Shown: positions 25,850 to 37,500 of the stretch, in pieces
How the letters are laid out: each line of letters begins with the position of its first letter
How positions within the stretch are numbered: position 1 is the stretch's first letter
Origin: Rachycentron canadum
Taxonomy: Eukaryota > Chordata > Actinopteri > Carangiformes > Rachycentridae
NCBI GenBank assembly: GCA_038496675.1
Contig: CM076666.1
Span: 13,613,259 to 13,677,258, forward strand
DNA: 64,000 bases
Direction: 5' to 3'
The notes under the pieces: model-generated
What the model was told of the DNA's origin: nothing
The model's input: the letters and a program-made list of their open reading frames with translations, nothing else
Databases searched by the model: none
Position numbers and translations under genes: made by a program

Positions 25850-26086
25850 NNNNNNNNNNNNNNNNNNNNNNNNNNNNNNNNNNNNNNNNNNNNNNNNNNN
25901 NNNNNNNNNNNNNNNNNNNNNNNNNNNNNNNNNNNNNNNNNNNNNNNNNNNNNNNNNNNNNNNNNNNNNNNNNNNNNNNNNNNNNNNNNNNNNNNNNNNN
26001 NNNNNNNNNNNNNNNNNNNNNNNNNNNNNNNNNNNNNNNNNNNNNNNNNNNNNNNNNNNNNNNNNNNNNNNNNNNNNNNNNNNNNN
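25850..26086. other. Assembly gap (237 N)
   Basis: Undetermined bases inside a (TA)n array. The right side is not genomic (see the adaptor feature). Confidence 1.
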
Positions 26087-26233
26087 TCTGCTGAGTCGAG
26101 AACGTCTCTGTGAGCCAAGGAGTTGCTCTGGGCGGTGCAGATCTCCTTCCCTACCACGCGTAGCATGGACTATGGCGATCCTTGGTGATCATGTCGTCAG
26201 TGCTTGTCTTCCTAAGATGTGTATAAGAGACAG
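26087..26233 (+). other. Synthetic library adaptor with Tn5 mosaic end (contaminant)
   Basis: The last 19 bases (26215-26233, AGATGTGTATAAGAGACAG) are exactly the Tn5 mosaic end used in tagmentation libraries. Just before it is the 13-base block TTGTCTTCCTAAG (26204-26216), and near the left end is TGTGAGCCAAGGAGTTG (26109-26125). Both are core pieces of MGI/BGI adaptors. The block AGCATGGACTATGGCGATCC follows about 31 bases of variable sequence (26132-26162), where a bead barcode would sit. The order matches my memory of single-tube long fragment read (stLFR) bead oligos: primer, barcode, linker, mosaic end, insert. The insert side faces right, so genomic sequence resumes at 26234. This is not an insertion sequence in the organism. 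Confidence 0.95.

Positions 26234-26273
<40 letters not shown>
26234..26273. repeat. (TA)n microsatellite, right of adaptor
   Basis: TA array with one TTTATA interruption. It is the genomic insert that follows the mosaic end. Confidence 0.95.
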
Positions 26274-26547
26274 AATTAATTGGCAAAGAACACCTTAGTA
26301 ATACCAACAGTCGACCGACAGATTTAGTCTCTTCTATAAACTGGATAAAACTAATACACCTGTCTGCACTTGGAGTAGATCAATTGATAACTAACAACAA
26401 ATTATCTAGATATGTTTTAAGTGTGTAATAAAATATTTAAACTGAAAACATAACCAAATAAATTTAAATAAAACTTAGCTTTGAGAGACTTTGAGAAAGA
26501 TTTTGACGGTGGCTTGCTAGTGGTCAAAATCCAACAACAGCAGTTAC

Positions 26548-26641
26548 CTGGAGCGTCTTCATGAGCAATCCATCAAGATTTACTTGGCTCAGGAGAAACA
26601 AGACTCACTGAAAGTTACTTGCCAGCATCGCAGGAGGGGCA
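26548..26641 (-). pseudogene. Possible exon-like segment A, frame broken
   Basis: On the minus strand a T-rich stretch ending GTGCTAG (acceptor at 26642) and a donor CTCCAG|GTAACT (26548/26547) bracket 94 bases. All three frames contain stops. One frame starts Cys-Pro-Ser-Cys-Asp-Ala-Gly before a TAA. It could be a decayed 5' exon of the same minus-strand relic as segments B to D, on the other side of the gap, or a chance pair of splice-like motifs. Confidence 0.2.
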
Positions 26642-27956
26642 CTAGCACAAAAATGCAGGATCAAAAATACAATCCAACGTTATCTGGCAGAAAACTCCCC
26701 TCACCAGTCAGATAACGTCTATGCACAAATTTTTGGTCATAGCTTGAACGATTATTTTTAAGCCTTACCTCGTGATCGATGCAACTAAAGACAAAGATGA
26801 TTACAGACAGGGTAATTTTTCAGAGCCGTGAACAATCCTCCTCATAATAGCCCTTCCTTATAATAGTACAAACTGATACGCAGCGTTTCGGTGTCTTATA
26901 AACCTTCATGGATTTATTACCCCAGCTGGATTTCTGGGATCATATTTCATTGTCCCATCAGTAACTCAAGCAAAGCATCCCTACCAGCAGAGCCCCTTTA
27001 ACTGTCAATCACCTAAATCTTCTTACTTTAGTAAGTAATGGATCCATGACGAACACTGTTTTTTGCCAAAGTTACAACAGTTGAGGATGTTTGGCATCAA
27101 AGTTCCTTGTTCTAGGTCTGTTCTATAGTCACAGGGGTTGATGTAGGCGGGGCATTATAACCAAAATGCAGTGAGATATTTTTGGGGCCAATATAACTAT
27201 CTCTAAAATCAGTGCATTTTTTTCCTACTGTCCAGTCCACCTAAAATTAGAATGACTGAGTGCAGTTGTTTGGCTGAACCAGCTCTAAAGCCACAGCTAA
27301 GCTAACCTTAACCACTGTTTAATTACAGCCTCTGATTAATTCTTACGCTGACATACAGATTAATTTTCTGGGGTGAATGAAAGATCGACTGCCTGTTGTG
27401 TTAAAAGACAATGAAGCCTTTCACCTCTGCATATTAAAGCATTTGAGACACTTACTGACACAGTATTACCCTGATACTGAGAGACTATTTTCAATGTGTT
27501 GCATAAGCCCATTAGGTAGCAAAATGATTTGTTTGTTTGCATGCTTTTTTTTTTCTCTAAAAATCCAATAACTAAGGCATAAAACTAAGCAGCAGTATCT
27601 GAATTTCACTGCCCACAATAGATCCAGCACTGCTGTATTAATTTGCTTAACTGCTCAATTAAAATGCATGTTCTGTTTTCTGCTGTTGTGTTTGGAACCT
27701 ACACAGACATACACCACTGTCGGGGAAGAAAGTGAATAAATAAAAGGGGAGAGAGAATGCAAATAGTCTGAGTGTTAGACAGTACAAAGCAAATCCGTCC
27801 TGCAGACTCTCCTTCAGGGGAGCATCGCAACAGTGGAAAAGACACATTTGTGACTACAACTATGGAGGTTGTGTAAAGTGCTTCGGGGGGGGGGGGGTCT
27901 GATTCTTGTTCTCATTGCATGTGTGGATGTGTTTGGGTGGATGCATGACAGGGAAG

Positions 27957-27960
<4 letters not shown>

Positions 27961-28035
<75 letters not shown>

Positions 28036-28040
28036 CGCGT
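27961..28040. repeat. (GT)n array passing directly into (GC)n
   Basis: About 33 GT units (27961-28026) continue without break into about 7 GC units (28027-28039). Alternating purine-pyrimidine DNA of this sort is the classic Z-DNA former, and GC units are the strongest case. Arg-Ala and Cys-Val frames across it are artefacts. Confidence 0.95.
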
Positions 28041-30164
28041 CCGTCGCTGAATTTGACAGGCATATGTAAGAGTAAACATCTGGGTGCAGACAACAGGAAA
28101 AAATTTAAGTTGACAATTGTAAAAGTTTTGGCTATTCTGGTTAGGTATTCCCTTCAACACTCAAGAGAACTTGGATAGTTTCAAGCCCAGCGCAGTAATG
28201 CATTTCCAAGAGAAGCATCTGTCATAAGCTTTATATCTCTCTGCGACTGCAGCCCATTGAGCAGCATCTCTGCACCACAGCTTGATCCATGGTCATTTCT
28301 CCCCGCCCACCCACCCCCCACACACGTTTTCTCTACACCTGCCCCTCCAATCATGGATGATCCTGGTTGATGGTGACTTCACCAAGGCCAGTATCGAATG
28401 CATTACTCTTAGGGTCAGAGCCGAGGGCGTTTTGGCTGGTCAGATATCGGCCTAAAGTAATATAGTGCATTTTACAGCACGACAGCTTCTTGAAAGACCT
28501 TGCAGTTGTTTGTGGAAGATAGCAGATTTTTTAAAACTGAAAGGTAATGCAAGTCATGGATCCACTGTGACATTTCATTATCCCTTTGAGAAATATCACA
28601 GTAATGAAAGCACTTTGTCTTGATAGAGTAACATGGATGGTGTATTTTTATATTTCACATTTCAAAAACATACACCTTATGCTTTAAGACCAGTCCTATT
28701 CTGTATAATTGTCAGGTATACCCTTTAGATAATACTGAATGACCTTTTCCATACTGGCAAGCCTTACTCTCTGGGTAATCTAACCCATCGACATTAAAAT
28801 CATTTACCAGGTGGGGGGCTGATAAAGCTTACCTATCTTTGATGATACCACAAGGGCAGCAGCAATTTGCAGATACAAATCAGAAAATGATTTTGCATTA
28901 GCAATCATCCCTAGGTGTTTGCAAATGCCCGAGGGGGGGTGGGAGTTGCAGAGGAAAAAATATGATTATATGCCATATTCTGCACTTCAGTCAGTTTTTA
29001 ATTGAGGGAAAACTGGCATTTAATTAACAATTGACCAAAAGGAAATGAGTTTTATTGATTTGTTTGCGAAGGTACAACATTCATCTATGCATGTGCAGCT
29101 CACTAATTCAGTCCCTCGGAGGGAACAGACAGAAACTGCGTTGTTTATCAGCAAATATTGTAGCAAACACTTTGAATTCTATGGTGAATATTCAATATAC
29201 AGACACATGCCCTGAGGGAGGGGAATGAGTGGCCTGAATAATGGGGGAGCTTCTAACAAATTTATATACTCGACATCTTGACTTCTACTGGGACAACACA
29301 TCCACATTCAAGTCCTGCTCTTAATAAAAATCGGTTAATAGGAAAATTTCAGGGATGACTATCTGAGATAATTGGCTCTTCATCATGTTTTACAAGAAAA
29401 AAATTATTTATGTTGTTATGTCACATGTTATATGTCCCCTGTCGACTGTGAAATTTCAAATGATCTGACAAGATGAAGAAACACAGATTTAACATTTGAA
29501 AGAGAAGTGCGGCCATGACCCACATGCCACACATTCAGTATCTAGTTGCTCTTGCTTCAGCGACAGCTCAGCTCTGAGGACTCCAGGTCTTGCAGGTCCC
29601 AGAGGCCCCAGTAAGATAACTATATTCTGACAATATTTTGAGGACCAGCAGTTAAAGCTATGATACGTTAATGCATTTTTTTTTTTGTTGTTGTTTGGTT
29701 TTTTTTACCTGAAACTAAGGGATATTTTAAGTAGGACTAAGAAGCAACCTAGCAACAGTGAAAAAGACAAACAGAAATAGTTTTGACATAATAGTTTTAA
29801 ATTAACCCATCTCCTTCAGCATATATATATAAACTAGGTTTATTAAACAATATTACTTGAGTATTATTATCAAATTCAATTTTGTTTATTTTTATATCTG
29901 GCTTGCCTCATTCTTCAAAATTGAGAAATATACCTTTAAATATTGTTTTTTTGTAACACATTATAAACAATTTTATGCATAAAAACACTTTATTTACTCT
30001 GGTAAATTATAGAAAATTCACATTTCCTACTTGGAAAGCAACTGTGACAGTGTGAATGCAGAAGGTAAAGCTAAGACACAGAAACAATGGGTAAAACTGC
30101 TGCAGCTCCAACTGTGCTTTAACTTCCCGGGTAAACGGATAGATTTTTGATTGCTGTATTTCAA

Positions 30165-30169
30165 AACAC

Positions 30170-30217
<48 letters not shown>
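30165..30217. repeat. (AC)n microsatellite with ATAC interruptions
   Basis: AC array, interrupted by three CATACA units in its left half. Confidence 0.95.
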
Positions 30218-30220
<3 letters not shown>

Positions 30221-31561
30221 TCACAATTACTTGTTAGAAGGCTGGTGGTGGGCGGTAAGGATGGTTCATTCCAGATCTCCTCACTAGCAGAACTGCGTGG
30301 GTGGAGGAGCATGTCTGGAGTATGAAAACAGTGCCAAGGTTGTAGCTCATAACACTGGGCAAACACATGGCAGTGACACACAAGTGCTCATGTACCTACA
30401 CACACTCATGGGTACACAAACTGGCCCTCAACATATATTAAAAAAACAAAAACAAAAAAAAAAAAAAAACACGCACATGCATATTAGCTTGCGCACACAC
30501 CTTGCCTTGTTTGTGTTTGTGTGCTGGCACAATGCTTGCCTGAGCAAGTGGACAAAAGCATTTCCACCATCCAGCGCCAGGTCTGATTATTACAGCCAAA
30601 ATTAACTTACTATCCCGTGGCCCCAAACCTCCTGATTATCCTCCCTTTAATTTCTTTTACCCCTTCTCCATCTCTGCTCTGTCTAAAGTGCTTTGAGCCA
30701 CTCTAAAGTAAAAGGGTCATGAACCAGAACACTGTTGAAGTGATAATAAACCTCTTAGTGCTTTCCATCGTTTTATTACTTCGGCCGAATTTCATGACAT
30801 TAATATGTTGTCTGCTGCACAGGATTAAGTAAGAATACCCAAAGGAGAGTGAGAGTAAACCCAGCACATTAAAAGTAAGTAAAAATGACTGATCTCTCGT
30901 CTCTTTCTTGATGGGTCTTGAGCTTGTGTTGACTGCTGATTAGACTGCCAGAGAAGTTCGGACTTGGTTTCAAAGCAGCCTGTGTGTGCAGGGCTTTTGT
31001 GTGTGTGCATGTGCTTGCGCTTGGGTGCTTGTCTTTTATGTATGAGTGTGTGTTTGCATAAATGAGCAGTCCAGTCATTCATCATGGTTTCATTTCTCAG
31101 CTTCATGAATAATGTCAGTGTGTATGCATCTATTTGATGTCTCCGTGTATAGGACTGCAGTGCAGCTAAGGAGATCTCTATTCATTGTAAATCAAAATTA
31201 ATCAATTCAACTGAATCAATTCACTGCACCAAATGCCATGTATATTTTGTTTAACTGTGCATCCCACTAATATGGAAATTGTCAAGCATTTGTTTGAACA
31301 GTTATTAATAAAGCAGGATGAAAATTTGAATTTTCTTTACTCATATTCATGTGAGGGTAATGGGCCGGTGAAACTGCTCAAAATGTGCATGTCAATTGAA
31401 TTTTAAGTGAAGAATATGAATAGTTTTCATTGCACTGGAACAGCAGTTGGGTGTTAACAGTAAACAATAAAACTGACAATAGGTGGAGACAAAGCAAATG
31501 ATAGGCTCATATAATATATAGTGTAATAATATCATGGCAATCCAGCTCAGTCAATTTTCAA

Positions 31562-31637
31562 TCAAGTCAAGTCCATTTTTATTTGTATAGAGCCATTTCA
31601 CAACAGACGTTATCTCAAGGTACTTTCCAAATAAAGC
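31562..31637. mobile_element. Short LINE/SINE 3'-tail fragment, teleost type
   Basis: The stretch TCAAGTCAAGTCCATTTTTA, then TTTGTATAGAGCC, then CACAACAGACGTTATCTCAA matches a very common teleost dispersed repeat tail that I know from memory. Its class (CR1/L2-like LINE tail or the SINE sharing that tail) cannot be settled on 75 bases. Confidence 0.6.
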
Positions 31638-34435
31638 ATTATTAGTAGTATTATTATTGTTATTATAATCATTATTGTTATTACTATTATGTCAGATATG
31701 GAGCTAGCAATAAATATGATTTCCTGAAAAAAGTATCATCATTCACTCAGGATTACACAAAAAAAGTATCAGTGGTCCCAATATATAAAGACATTCAACA
31801 TGGCACCAATATGGCCACTTTATTACACCAACCCCAGACAGCACTGCACTTATTCCAGACACGGCTAGTCAAATGTCAGCAGTATTGGTGGAAGAACTCT
31901 CTATTTTTCCCTCAAACACAGGTGTCTGGCACAACCGAGACTGGATTTGAAAGGGGTAGTTTTCATATGCCCTTAGTAAAGAACAATACCACAACTTTGA
32001 AAACGTCTCTGGCTCAATGCGAATATCATTTGTTCAGGAAACTGAAAAACAAGACAACCAAGTGTCGCTGTAAAATCAGCATAAAGAGACGACAGACGGT
32101 CGACAGCCTTCAACTGTCTTCAGTTCCCAGTTATCATCATCCTTGGGTTTGAAACCAAACAAAAGGGACAAAAAAAGATGGATGGAGTTCAAGGATGTCT
32201 GACAGATGGACAGTAGAGATGCAGGGCAAGCCCCTAGCAGTCGTAATTAAGTTGCGTAATTGCACAGATAATGATTCAGTCTGCCTTCAAGTCAAAACAC
32301 TCCATGACACACAGCGGAGAAAGACTTTGTCATCTGTCTGCCTTATGCAAATGTCTTTCAGCAGGCAAAAAAAAAAAAAAAAAAAAGAAATAATTTGTGG
32401 AGTCTGCAACCGACGAATCAAGACTTTACTGAAGTAGGGACAAGCTTCATTGTTAGGCTGGTGGTTGATACAGTCCCCACGGTTACCACTGTGGCTCTTT
32501 ATCAGAGAAATCCATCCACAATGCTCTGAAAGTTTATAGGCCATTGTATAAAAAAAAAAAAAAAAAAAAAACCTACTAAAACTTATGGAGAGCAGTCAAG
32601 GAGCGTAAAAGCCATTTTATAGACACTACAGATGACAAAACAAGCAAAACAGTTAAGGCTTGAGACTAAAAGGCCAACAGCCTAGAAACACAGGCATAAT
32701 GGTTTAGGATTCTGGCAGCAGTCTAATACAAATCCACAAGCAAGAAATAATACAGTGGAATTTATTAACATTGAGTATAACGCTGCAATGCACTGGCAAA
32801 CCATGTGTAGTGACTTTGTTCACTACTGATTCCCTTCTGATTTCATTGATGCCAAGGCAGGTTCAAGCTGTAAAGGCAAGACGTGCAGTAAATCTTTGTC
32901 TGGATTGGCATTTTATTTATCAGACAGAGTGTCGCGAATGAAAAATCTGAATTTATTATTGATAATGTCCAAGTAAAGGCGTGTTGCACTGGAAAAGAAT
33001 GTGTTGAGACTATTAGCACGCTGGCTGCATCAAACCCAGAGGCAGCAGAATAAATGTGGATCCATCAAAGTCAAATCGTCTATCAAGATAATCTGCCAAT
33101 GAACGCTTCAAATCTGCATATGATATTGTTTTTACAGTAATGTCCTGGTTAGAAAAAAAAAATGGATAAAGATGATGAGTTTCCTTAAAACTGAAAAACT
33201 GACAGCAGCCACCTCTCACTGCGTGTATTCTACTGTGCACCCCAGGCCACAACAACTGCACTCACAGTTTTCACTCTCATCTTTGTGATGGAGGAAAGTA
33301 CTCAATCTGTAAAAAGCATTCGGCTGTGAGCACCATTCACTGTGGCTTAAAACACAAGGCCAGCTTTCCTTTAAATAGGTGCTCAAGAAGAACTAAATGA
33401 ATGGACATTTAGAAGAAGATATAATGCCAGGCAGCACAGCCTCAAGCTGATGTACAAAGCTGGAACAAGTCCAGAGTAAGTTAAGGTTTCTACTGTATGT
33501 GTGCGAATGCTGCGTTGCCTGGTGCTTTGTTTGTATCCTGTGTTATTAATATTAATTCATTATTCTAATGTTGTTTTTTTGTTGTTAATGGCATTATACT
33601 ATGTCTCATTTGCAAGCACACCTGTTGTGGTGCCAAACTCTTGTCACCGTAGGCGTAAAATCTTTTTATTCTCTAAACCCCAACAGTCATCACTCAAAGT
33701 GAAAATGACTGCTGAACAATTGTTCACTCAACAGCCCAGGTTCTGTTGCCATCGTTGCCAGACATTTTCTGTTCTTAGTCACGCCACTTTTTTTTTTTTC
33801 TTCAGGAGTTATTAAACTTGACTTTATCAGTCTTACAATCATTATATTACCAACCCTTTTTCCCTCCAAGGAGCACATGAAGAAAATTTCAGGAGAGGAT
33901 AAAGAAAATTTGGGACACAATGTAAATATTTCAAGTAATGTGTTATTTCCACTGGTTTAAACCATTTAAACACCGCCATAATAAAGTAGTTCTTAGTTCT
34001 TGCAAAAGAATCTGTTCAGATGGTCCCGCATGCTCCTAAATACACTCTACAGTTCACACACATCTATTTTTAGTGTTGAATGAAAGTGAGACACTGGAAA
34101 TGTTGAGCCCTGGTCTCCAGTCTATAGCATTTCTTAGCATCCCTTTACTTGTGTGAGATACCAAGATGTATGCAGTGAACTGCTGGTATTCTTTCATAAG
34201 TGTGTTCTAACAAGCACTGAATCTGACATCAATGACAGTGGCCATACATCCTTGCTCTCGGTAAAGACACAGAAAGACTCCCATGAGGATGCAGAAGTTG
34301 CCTCGGCTTCAATCGAGCATGTATCTGGATATAAATAAATAATATTCCCCAGTCTCTCATCTTGACACTCATGCGTTTGCCATGTGCTGGAGGTAGACAG
34401 ACACCATCAAGCATAAGCTCTTCAGATTCACATAC
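31638..34435. other. Non-coding tract, nothing recognised
   Basis: Holds (TTA)n-like patches at 31640-31690 and A runs at 32367-32387 and 32551-32570. The 126-codon plus frame at 31772-32152 has no recognisable domain. Confidence 0.55.
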
Positions 34436-34520
34436 AGATTCAGACCACATTATTGATCCCAAGAAGAGCAATTCGTTTGCAGGTTACCCAGTCCATACAC
34501 GCAACTTGAACTCACCAGCA
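34436..34520. mobile_element. Probable LINE 3'-tail fragment
   Basis: CATTATTGATCCCAAGAAG followed by a GCAATTCGTTTGCAGG block and a CATACACGCAAC block resembles the 'TTTATTGATCCC ... AAATTC' ends common among teleost non-LTR retrotransposons. The piece is short and diverged. Confidence 0.4.
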
Positions 34521-37500
34521 AGGTGGATATACAGTATGACAGAGGCAGCAGATCAACATACATGGATCATTGTCAGGGAACAAAGAGTGGCAGCAAGTAA
34601 AATAACACATTTTGTTATAGTTCATATAGTTATTCAGTTGAATAACTTGTAATAGTCATTTAAAATAGAACGAATACTACAACAGAATTCTTTGTTTTCC
34701 ATGCTTGACCATTGTTTACATCCAATTTGAGTTGAGAATGAAATGCTAGTAGATGCTTACATGTGTCAGCAATTTAAAGGTTATCGGCATGTACAACTAA
34801 CTTGGTTTGGTTTTGTCATTATACAGCCCAAAAATCACTGACATTTGAGTTTCTCAAAGTTCTTATCAACTATTGAGGATGAAGAGTTTTGCATCTTCTA
34901 GTCTCACCGTCTTGGTAAATAAACCGTAAGGGCTCTAATTTTCTATCCATGACGGATATATATAAACCATATAAACATATAATCATCATGTTAAAATCTC
35001 TAAATTTTTCATAACTTGGGACTTTGGGAATGGGTCTGATAGCAGATGTTTTCCAGATTAAAGACCTCACAAAGCTGGTCAGCACAATAGCGCAAATTGA
35101 GTCACAGATGGCATCATCTGTGACCAGCAGCATTCCTTATGTTCACCCTCTTAAATAGGGCTGTGACACGATCCTGAGATATCACAATATCATTCTGGGG
35201 TACAAGAGACCCTTTGAGCATGGAAAAGCAAAAAATAAAAAAAAAAAAGTTGAAAATGTTCGGCAAATCAGAATCATCCGCCCCATTTACACTGATGGAT
35301 TGTTTTGTCTCCTTTACACATTGATTAATGGGAGCCATTGTTTTAATCCCTTGCCAGGCTGCTCTAAGAGTACCACTGCTGTATTGCATTTCTATCTTTT
35401 CCTAATAATTTACTTTAGCCTTCCTTACTTGTTGTTGAAAGTCAGGAGAAAGGAGTCAACCTTTCTCTCCAGAGAAATACTTGGTATAATAGGTCTGTTT
35501 CTTTTTATCAATTCCTGGTTTAATCTCTTTTGTTGCCCAAAGCAACTTTAACAACTTTATGGGATGGCTGGCTGACATCTTATGGCTGAGGCGACACAGA
35601 ATGTAATGTAATGTAATGTTATATTGTGTCATATAGTTCAGTAATATCATCACAAGCATCGTAAAGGTTTTGCCTGTACAGTCAAAGCTTGTTTGAAGAG
35701 ACCAGACGCTGACCAACTCTTCAGTGTTGTCTGCACACACTCGAGGTTCCTGAAAGAGTTTTTGTTCATAAACACAAAATGCACACTATTGTGGCGGGAC
35801 GTTCCAAGGTATGGGCAAAGATTTGTCCGCATTGCCCACTGAACAGTAGCAAGGATCGATCATTGAGTTGCTTTTGGAGTTATTATGTGTGGCGGTGAGT
35901 TTAGCCTATGCATTACGTCAGCAATCACCTGTGTAGCTTCTGATATACTGGCTTGTGGATGTCTGTAGTAAGAACCCACCCCCTCCTCATCGCTTGTTGG
36001 TAATAGCTGGTAACCAGTCCAGTCGAAATGCGCTGCCAAACACACTTATAGACAATTCTTCACCCCGGTCCATTTTACTAAGCCACGTTTAAAAGCAAGA
36101 AGACAGGTTTCCTTCCTCTTGCATTTGAATTTGGCCCACGTTTACATCTCATCTAAGCTGTTGTTACAGAGAGTTGAGATGTTGGTAGCGCAGGGATCTT
36201 ACAATGGCACGTCTAAGTCTAAAACGTTTTCCACCTCATCTCACGCTTTTTTGACAATGAGTCTTTTTATACAATCTGCAAAGCCTCTCTGGGATACTGA
36301 CTGGCACGCCGCCATTTGTTGAAGGGACGGGAGAGGCTTGTGACTGATGATGATTCTCCCAGGGATGACGCCATGATGTTGGCCCACATCATGTCCAATC
36401 TCAGGTGTAACACGTTAAAAACAATTTTAAAAAAAATAATAAAATAAATTTAAAAAAACCCACATTAAAAAAAATAAAATAAATCATTCACTCACCAAAC
36501 AGGACCGGTATGTTTCTGGAGTCACGGCCCACACCACCAGTTCCTCCCTCTTTTCCACCCCTTTGACTCTCAATACTTCTCTCTTACTTAGCTGCCAGTG
36601 CTTATGTCATTTACGATTTTGATTTTTGTTTTCATTTGATTACTTCAAGAGCTTCATCTCTGTCAAAAACATCAATACAGCTACCAGATTAAATAAATAC
36701 ATAAATAAATAAATAAAACTGTCTATGTCCTCATCATTCCTCATTAAAACTGATCCTGAAGGATTTCAGGATGTTCCACATGAGTAATGAAGTAAAATTA
36801 TGAATGAAATATGACTGTGGGTAGAGAGAATAGTCAACAAAGTAAAAAAATAAGGCATCTTTTTTGTTTGTTTCTTTCTTTCTGGCAACACAACCTCTGC
36901 TTTTTGCATGTTTAGTACATTGAAAACCTACTTATAGCCATTTTACAACATATACATAATTTAGTTAATAGATATGCAGTTACCATTGTTATTAACTATT
37001 AGGGCCCCACAGTATACATAAGGATAATAAATCCATATAAGAAACTGCAGTATTTATATTGCTTACAATGTATTAGAATTTATATTTCCCACCATGTTTA
37101 ACAACAATCTTTTCTTCAACTTTGGACATTTCTATTAAATTTTCAAGCCAACAGACAAGATACCAAAGTTCAATGAGTCACTCTCTTTTGCATATTACAG
37201 ACTATGAGTCATTTATCAAATCCATCCTTCACTTGCAGTTGAATATGAAGATTGAGTTTGCCCACAGACTTCATTTAGTACTCTTTGTGGATACAAACAG
37301 TGGGCAATGGGCTGCAACATGAGTGAGTGCTGACATGGGGTTATACTAATGATGCAATGCCTGAGGCATACTGACAGGTCTGCTGGAGGGGCCAGGCCTG
37401 AACTCCAGGCTGCTGATGCTTACTGCTGACAGATATTGACTTCTAAAGCAAGGCCCTGTGTGGTTGTGTTGGTGATTACCATGTACTGCTTGTTGACATG

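Larger units (their letters stand above)
26662..31560. other. Non-coding tract with microsatellites
   Basis: No recognised exon. It holds a G run (27884-27897), the GT/GC array at 27961, an (AC)n at 30165 and a degraded GT-rich stretch near 30980-31060. A block around 28980-29170 with TTTAATTAAC and ATTGATTTG motifs looks like a candidate conserved non-coding element, unproven. Confidence 0.55.

Noticed and set aside
26215..26233. Natural Tn5/IS50 insertion in a fish genome
   Set aside because: Only the engineered mosaic end is present, directly joined to sequencing adaptor blocks and next to a gap. No transposase or target duplication is seen.
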